From Macrosoma leucophasiata (taxonomy: Eukaryota; Arthropoda; Insecta; Lepidoptera; Hedylidae), in contig JAWQUS010000025.1 in the NCBI GenBank assembly GCA_036365455.1, forward strand, positions 25,084,001 to 25,148,000: a DNA stretch of 64,000 nt, read 5' to 3'. Positions 59,497 to 64,000 of this stretch are shown here, piece after piece. Every line of letters starts with the position of its first letter. Positions within the stretch are counted from its first letter, which is position 1. Under the pieces are notes generated by a model. It saw only the letters and a list, made by a program, of their open reading frames with translations, made no database searches and was not told where the DNA came from. Made by a program: the position numbers and the translations under genes.

Positions 59497-60230
59497 CTAT
59501 GTATGTATACACGGTAAATCAACCAAAACAACATTTTTTACATATACGTATACCTAATAAAATGGTTTTTGAAAAACCTTTTCATTAACCACTTCTTATA
59601 AACGTAGGTTTGTGTAAGTTTGACATAATGACGTCATCGGACCCACCTAATGCGGGGTGTTATTACTTACTCTTGTCGAATAGAATACGCAAACCTCAAC
59701 CATCACTTAATTTTAAGCAACCCTCAAATATCAGCTATCTCTGTCATTTACATGTGTATTATAGAGATAAAAGACTTTTAAGTCCCACTTTAGTAACGTT
59801 TAATTATTTGGCCGTTAATCAAGTCCGATGCTGTCGGGGGTTTTGGTCGGGGAACCGAATCTATCTATCCGTCCGTCTATATTGTCCGTCTATCTATCCG
59901 GTCGTGTATTACTATTATAAATTCTAAAATTTGTTTAATGCCAGTTGGATTATTGGTATTGTTTTATTCCATTCATTTTAGTTTTACACAGTTGAGTTTT
60001 TCATTTCTTTTCTTTGGATTTTTTTTATTAGCACAGCACGCAATATGTACCTATCTATAACTAGTAAGCTTGTTTGCCACTTCAGGAAACAAAAAAAAAT
60101 ATATCATCTCCACTATTTCCACCTAATAAAAAATACCAGACATAAAATGAATTAGAATTATATTTGTACTTAGATTTATAAAAATAATGTAGATAATATT
60201 ATAGTAGATTATAAGTTATTCATAAATAAT
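59497..60230. other. Unassigned DNA; microsatellite and a family B end
   Basis: CTATCTATCCGTCCGTCTAT-type repeats at 59862-59900. GTAAGCTTGTTTGCCACTTC and poly(A) at 60064-60100 is the extreme 3' end of family B. No gene. Confidence 0.4.
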
Positions 60231-60251
60231 CATACAATTAATAATAATATG

Positions 60252-60288
60252 TATGTATCTTCACGCCAGGTCCCTAACGGGGTAAGCA
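60252..60288 (-). mobile_element. 37-bp LINE alpha insertion with 15-bp target duplication
   Basis: TATGTATCTTCACGCCAGGT and 17 further bases are all that was inserted. ATTAATAATAATATG flanks both sides (60237-60251 and 60289-60303). Confidence 0.75.
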
Positions 60289-60701
60289 TTAATAATAATA
60301 TGAGCATGTTTAATTAGATTTAAATTAGATTTTAAAATTTATTTTTGCTATGCCCTTACAAGGTGCATGTGCTGTACACGATATTAATATTTGTAACATC
60401 CTAAAATCACACGTGATGCAATATATTATTTGAATTTGAATTGAAACACTCGCTCATTTTCTATCACAAAGTTAGACATAAGCAAAAAATCTAAACATAA
60501 CATGAATTTGAACTATTTCAATCTAATTTGAAATATAGACCAAAAGCAATTCTAATATCGACGAAGGGTGAGATATTTGTTTATTCAGTTCTCAGATTCC
60601 ACAATGGATCCCGGTCATATGAGTCTTGGAGGAAATTGAACGTGACATAAAATTCTGATGAAGGGGTACACGTGAATTTTAGGGATCCTTTTGCAAAGGT
60701 T

Positions 60702-60905
60702 ATTTTTTTTTGTAATGAAGGTGGCAAACAACCATGCAGTTCACGTTGATTTTAAGTGATGACTGCAGCTTATAAACACCAGACAAAGAACAGACTTCAA
60801 AATGCAGATGCGTTACCAATTCTGAGCCCTAAAGAAATTACAGGACCGTACATTTACCACCTGAACGGAACACGATAGTGCCGAACACTACCATTTAGCG
60901 GCAAT
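60702..60905 (-). mobile_element. Family B copy, partial
   Basis: TTTTTTTTGTAATGAAGGTG ... CCATTTAGCGGCAA. It lacks the head block. It lies between two ~65-bp direct duplicates (60635-60700 and 60930-60992). Confidence 0.65.
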
Positions 60906-60999
60906 AGTTAACACTAAATGGTAGTTAACCTGATGTAAAATTCTGATGAAGATACTCGTGAATTTTAGGAATCCTTTTGCAAAGGTTGTCAAAAGTCCT

Positions 61000-61290
61000 T
61001 TTTCCTGGTGGTAGAGTTCCAATGTAGGAGCTCGAGGGCGTAGGTACCACCACATTATCTAATTTATCTGCCGCTAAATGGTAGTGTTCAGCACTATCAT
61101 GTTCCGGTTATATAGCAATGTATGGTCCCGTAGTAATTATCAGAGCCATAATAACTAAGGTCTCAGGGTTGGTGACGCATCTGCATTTTGACCACTGGTC
61201 TTTGTGTGGTCTATATACAATAAGCTGCAGTCATCACTTAACATCAATGTGAACTGCATGCTTATTGGTCACGTGCATAACATAAAAATA
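61000..61290 (+). mobile_element. Family B copy, diverged
   Basis: TTTTTCCTGGTGGTAGAGTT ... GCATAACATAAAAATAAGG; complete length. Confidence 0.65.
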
Positions 61291-61680
61291 AGGTTATTTT
61301 ATTGTGTTATTAGAAGGGAAAGACAATTATTTCAAAGACCTATCTCAGAAAAACTTTAGATTTAGAGCGTGGTTCAACCAAAAGGGTTAACACAGATTTA
61401 TACAAGCAATATCCCTATCCTTACAAATATTATAAATAATATGCAAATAAGTATGTTTGCTGTTTGCCTATATGTTTCGCTTTTACACCCAAATGGCTCT
61501 ACTGTTTTTATTGTAATTTAAAATTAAGGTAGTTCAAAACCGTGGAAAGACAATAGAAATCCATCCTTGAAATATAATAATATTAAGGAAGGGATGAAAG
61601 TATGTAGGAAGTCTTTCATTTTTGTTACGAATGTTTACGGATGAAGTCGCGTGTATTAATTTGTAATATATAAAAAAGAG

Positions 61681-61908
61681 AAACGTAACTGCACGCCTGT
61701 AATCCTCGAAGGGATAGGCAGAAGTAAATGCAATTATACATGCCGCAATCAATTCGCCGGTTACGCTTTGGCTCATGTAATAGGTGGCGAGCTTATTGAC
61801 ATCTCCGGGCACATTACCAAACTTTGAGGTACTGGGAAACTTCCAAAAAATGGAAAAATCCCAATAGAACCAGAGATAAAGGATTTAATACCGTTATCTC
61901 TAATATCT
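61681..61908 (-). mobile_element. tRNA-headed SINE, family A, head missing
   Basis: Body and 3' end present (GTAACTGCACGCCTGTAATC ... ACCGTTATCTCTAATATC); the tRNA part is lost at the right edge. Confidence 0.65.
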
Positions 61909-61912
61909 TTTA

Positions 61913-62060
61913 ATAATTATTATCGCCAGAATTTCAAGATTGCTAAATTTAATACGATCGCCAATTCGCATGCCAAGCGTGGCGATTATGGTATATCTTC
62001 CCCATGGGGAGACTTTGGTCCAGCAGTAAACATTTTTCGGCTGATAATATGGTGACGACA
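61913..62060 (+). mobile_element. RTE-like LINE 3' fragment
   Basis: GCATGCCAAGCGTGGCGATT ATGG ... GGTCCAGCAGTAAACATTTTTCGGCTGATAAT parallels 7264-7400 (reverse) and the end of 46529-46821. Confidence 0.5.
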
Positions 62061-62071
62061 TTCAGAACCCA

Positions 62072-62446
62072 AAAAGCGCGCATGGCCCGGCGGCTGGTGT
62101 AGATCGTAAGCGATCTACTCGGTTAAGCACTACGGGCGCGGTCGGGTAGTGTGATGGGTGACCGCCAGTGGCAAAATTAATGCGCGTTTCCGTGCTTCAG
62201 AGGGCACGTTAACCCGTCGGTCCCGGTTGCTATCGATAAATAGGCAGTCGTCAAACCTTGTAGGAGGCCTTATGGGCGGTTTGAAAACATCCGACAGCGG
62301 GTTGGAAACTAACCCACCCACCTCCACCAATCCGCATTGGAGCAGCGTGGTGGAGTAAGCTCCAGGCCTCCCCGCAAAAAGGGAAGAAACTCGTGCCCAG
62401 CAGTTGGACGTATAATGGGTTGCCATTATTATTTATTATTATTATA
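62072..62446 (+). mobile_element. SINE with 5S-rRNA-like head, second copy
   Basis: The head is even closer to 5S rRNA than the first copy: CTCGGTTAAGCACTACGGGC, then GCGGTCGGGTAGTGTGATGG and GTGACCGCC. The tail is GTGCCCAGCAGTTGGACGTA plus (TTA)n. CAGAACCCA flanks both sides (62063-62071 and 62447-62455). Confidence 0.75.
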
Positions 62447-62759
62447 CAGAACCCACTGTATGATACATTTCATACTTAAACAGAATATTTTCCAGGCGAA
62501 CATACAGAAATATCATTGTTTTCCCATCCATACAGGCTCAATTCAGAAAGCCCTTGGGTTTAGATATTTTTTGTGCTTCAGAGAAAATTTCATATCTTTT
62601 TCATCTACATACAAAAGCCTGGCGATGTATTTTTATTCTAATGAATGTTGATTTAGATTTTTTATTTGTTTAACAGTGTTTATGGATTTGAGTTCTCTTT
62701 TAAATACAATCTTAACATAGAACTTTGTTATATGATTTTTTGGACAAAAAACTTTTTTT

Positions 62760-63020
62760 TTTTGGTGTATGCTTGTTTCGTGGGTGCCGTTGCACGAACA
62801 CTCACACCCGAAAGAAATTTCTGTAGGCTGTTAAAATATTTCTCCCGATGCGGGGATCGAACCCACGACCCTTTGACGTTTGTCGACCATTTTGATCGTT
62901 TTGACCAGAATATAACGGACTATCAGTCAAACGTAGGCAGTGTGGAGACAATGCTGTACAAAGTCGAAACTAGCCGATTGTTTCTATCGTAAGCTCGATA
63001 TGCAATATTTCTCGATGAAA
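62760..63020 (+). repeat. tRNA-like B-box remnant and half MITE
   Basis: CGATGCGGGGATCGAACCCA (62848-62867) is a reversed B box/T arm. 62893-63020 matches the 1225-1755 MITE family (AAAGTCGAAACTAGCCGATT ... CTCGATATGCAATATTTCTC). Confidence 0.45.
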
Positions 63021-63030
63021 CTGTTCAACA

Positions 63031-63290
63031 ATGGTAGAGCTCCAGTGACGGATCTCACGGGCATAGGCACCACCGCATTACCCAATTTACTTGCCGCTAA
63101 ATGGCAGTGTTCAGCACTATCGTTTTCCGGTCAGGTGGTAATGTACGGCCCTGTAATTTCCGGCACAGAGGCATAACACCTTAGGCCTCAGGAGTGGTAA
63201 CGCATTTGCATTTTGACCTCGGTCTTTGTCATCATCGTGTCGGTCATCATGCGAACTAAATGCTTGTTTGCCACTTACATTACATAAAAA
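63031..63290 (+). mobile_element. Family B copy
   Basis: AATGGTAGAGCTCCAGTGAC ... ACATTACATAAAAAAAA; ~20-30 bp lost near TGTCTATAGGCTGCAG. Confidence 0.7.
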
Positions 63291-63330
63291 AAATCAGTTT
63301 CAAGTGAATCCAAATCCAGCATTTTTTAAA

Positions 63331-63490
63331 GTAATGGGAGTCGTAAAGTATCATACAGCTCACATTGATGTTAAGTGATGACTGCAGCCTATAGACACCT
63401 ACACAAAGACCAAGGTCAAAATTCATATGCGTTACCACTCCTTAGGCCTAAGGTGTTATGCCTCTGTGCCGGAAATTACAGGGCCGTAAC
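63331..63490 (-). mobile_element. Family B copy, truncated
   Basis: AATGGGAGTCGTAAAGTATC ... ATTACAGGGCCGTA; the 5' half is absent. It faces the copy at 63031-63290. Confidence 0.6.
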
Positions 63491-63627
63491 AGCATATTTC
63501 AATGTTGGTGCAGGCCCACGGAATTACTAGTAACAATCTTTGTAGAACATTCTGTAAAGGCTAAACATGTAGGAACTGTTCTGGCCCACAGCCAAGTACA
63601 ATCAGTTATATTGATGACATTTTGATA

Positions 63628-63996
63628 CTAAGTATAGTCGAACTGTACCAGCCACTGATATAAAATTTTCATTCTAGATACGACACTGCACTTTATTTCA
63701 AGATAAGTGATAGTATTCTCGAACTCAATTCCTAGACGCTTGCTGTGATAATGAGTCCAACTCAGTCGTGTTGAGTCATTAAATGTGAAGATAAAAATTT
63801 CTTCCAAATTTGCCTCTTCCCAATTGTAGTACCAGTAAAAATTCCAATCATTGAGAAATGTTTGAATATCTAAGTCCAGAAGTAGTGCAATCGTATAAGA
63901 CCTTACAATCAAGTGCGATGTCAGTTCTAGAAGCTTACGATATTTATAAGAGCCGTTTTTAATATAAAAAATGTACCTAATGAAGAAGTGAAACAT
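63628..63996 (-). CDS. Unidentified open frame at the window edge
   Basis: 122 codons from the ATG at 63996, and open towards the window edge, so it may be longer. It is rich in aromatic and charged residues (FLNDWNFYWYYNWEEANLEE; HYHSKRLGIEFENTITYLEI), without low-complexity runs, in a region with no visible repeat. I do not recognise a family. It could be an exon or the end of a transposon gene; chance is also possible in AT-rich DNA. Confidence 0.3.
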   Translation of the reverse strand: MFHFFIRYIFYIKNGSYKYRKLLELTSHLIVRSYTIALLLDLDIQTFLNDWNFYWYYNWEEANLEEIFIFTFNDSTRLSWTHYHSKRLGIEFENTITYLEIKCSVVSRMKILYQWLVQFDYT

Positions 63997-64000
63997 ATTT

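Noticed and set aside
63595..63650. YIDD string on the plus strand near 63605 as a reverse transcriptase palm
   Set aside because: The surrounding frame is short (stop soon after) and lacks other RT motifs; a chance match is likely.

Overview
The window looks like repeat-dominated nuclear DNA from an insect, most probably a moth or butterfly. It is AT-rich and holds no intact host gene that I can recognise. It is crowded with dispersed repeats that, from memory, are typical of lepidopteran genomes: LINE tails, tRNA-headed SINEs, Helitron ends of the CCCGCGACTTCGTCCG type, hAT MITEs and Penelope remnants. The organism call is an inference from repeat content; no species marker is present.

Layout. 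Positions 1-8962 are a mosaic of SINEs, MITEs, a Helitron, a 5'-truncated LINE and a set of diverged ~0.55-0.63 kb direct repeats. Positions 8967-40739, half the window, are one object: an 8,628-bp unit repeated head to tail with no net length change. It is not an ordinary satellite. It reads as LTR-int-LTR-int-LTR-int-LTR of a non-coding LTR retroelement with a very long LTR (5,889 bp; TGTAACG...CGTTACA) and a short internal domain (2,739 bp). Each internal domain starts with an 18-nt primer binding site that I match to tRNA-His and ends with a G-rich polypurine tract. The whole array, not each unit, is flanked by one 4-bp target-site duplication, GCCT. This points to a single insertion later amplified by LTR-LTR recombination, or to insertion of a preformed multimer. 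The LTR has a TATA box with a spaced initiator near its 5' end, so U3 is only ~255 bp and R-U5 about 5.6 kb. The 3' part of the LTR carries a dense array of very short hairpins. I see no gag or pol, so the element would need proteins supplied in trans.

Positions 40744-64000 return to mosaic DNA. About 19 copies or fragments of one ~290-bp poly(A)-tailed repeat (family B) occur across the window, often nested or in opposing orientation. There are also six copies of a tRNA-headed SINE (family A), a second copy of a SINE with a 5S-rRNA-like head, an RTE-like LINE fragment coding for endonuclease and N-terminal reverse transcriptase, a Penelope-like GIY-YIG fragment, hAT MITEs with 8-bp target-site duplications, Helitron ends, and several LINE insertions truncated to as little as 37 bp.

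How the parts relate: none forms a pathway. The readable biology is transposition history, recorded as nested insertions, target-site duplications, and one non-autonomous LTR element that has become a tandem array. Most short open frames in the window are chance frames in AT-rich DNA and are left out.
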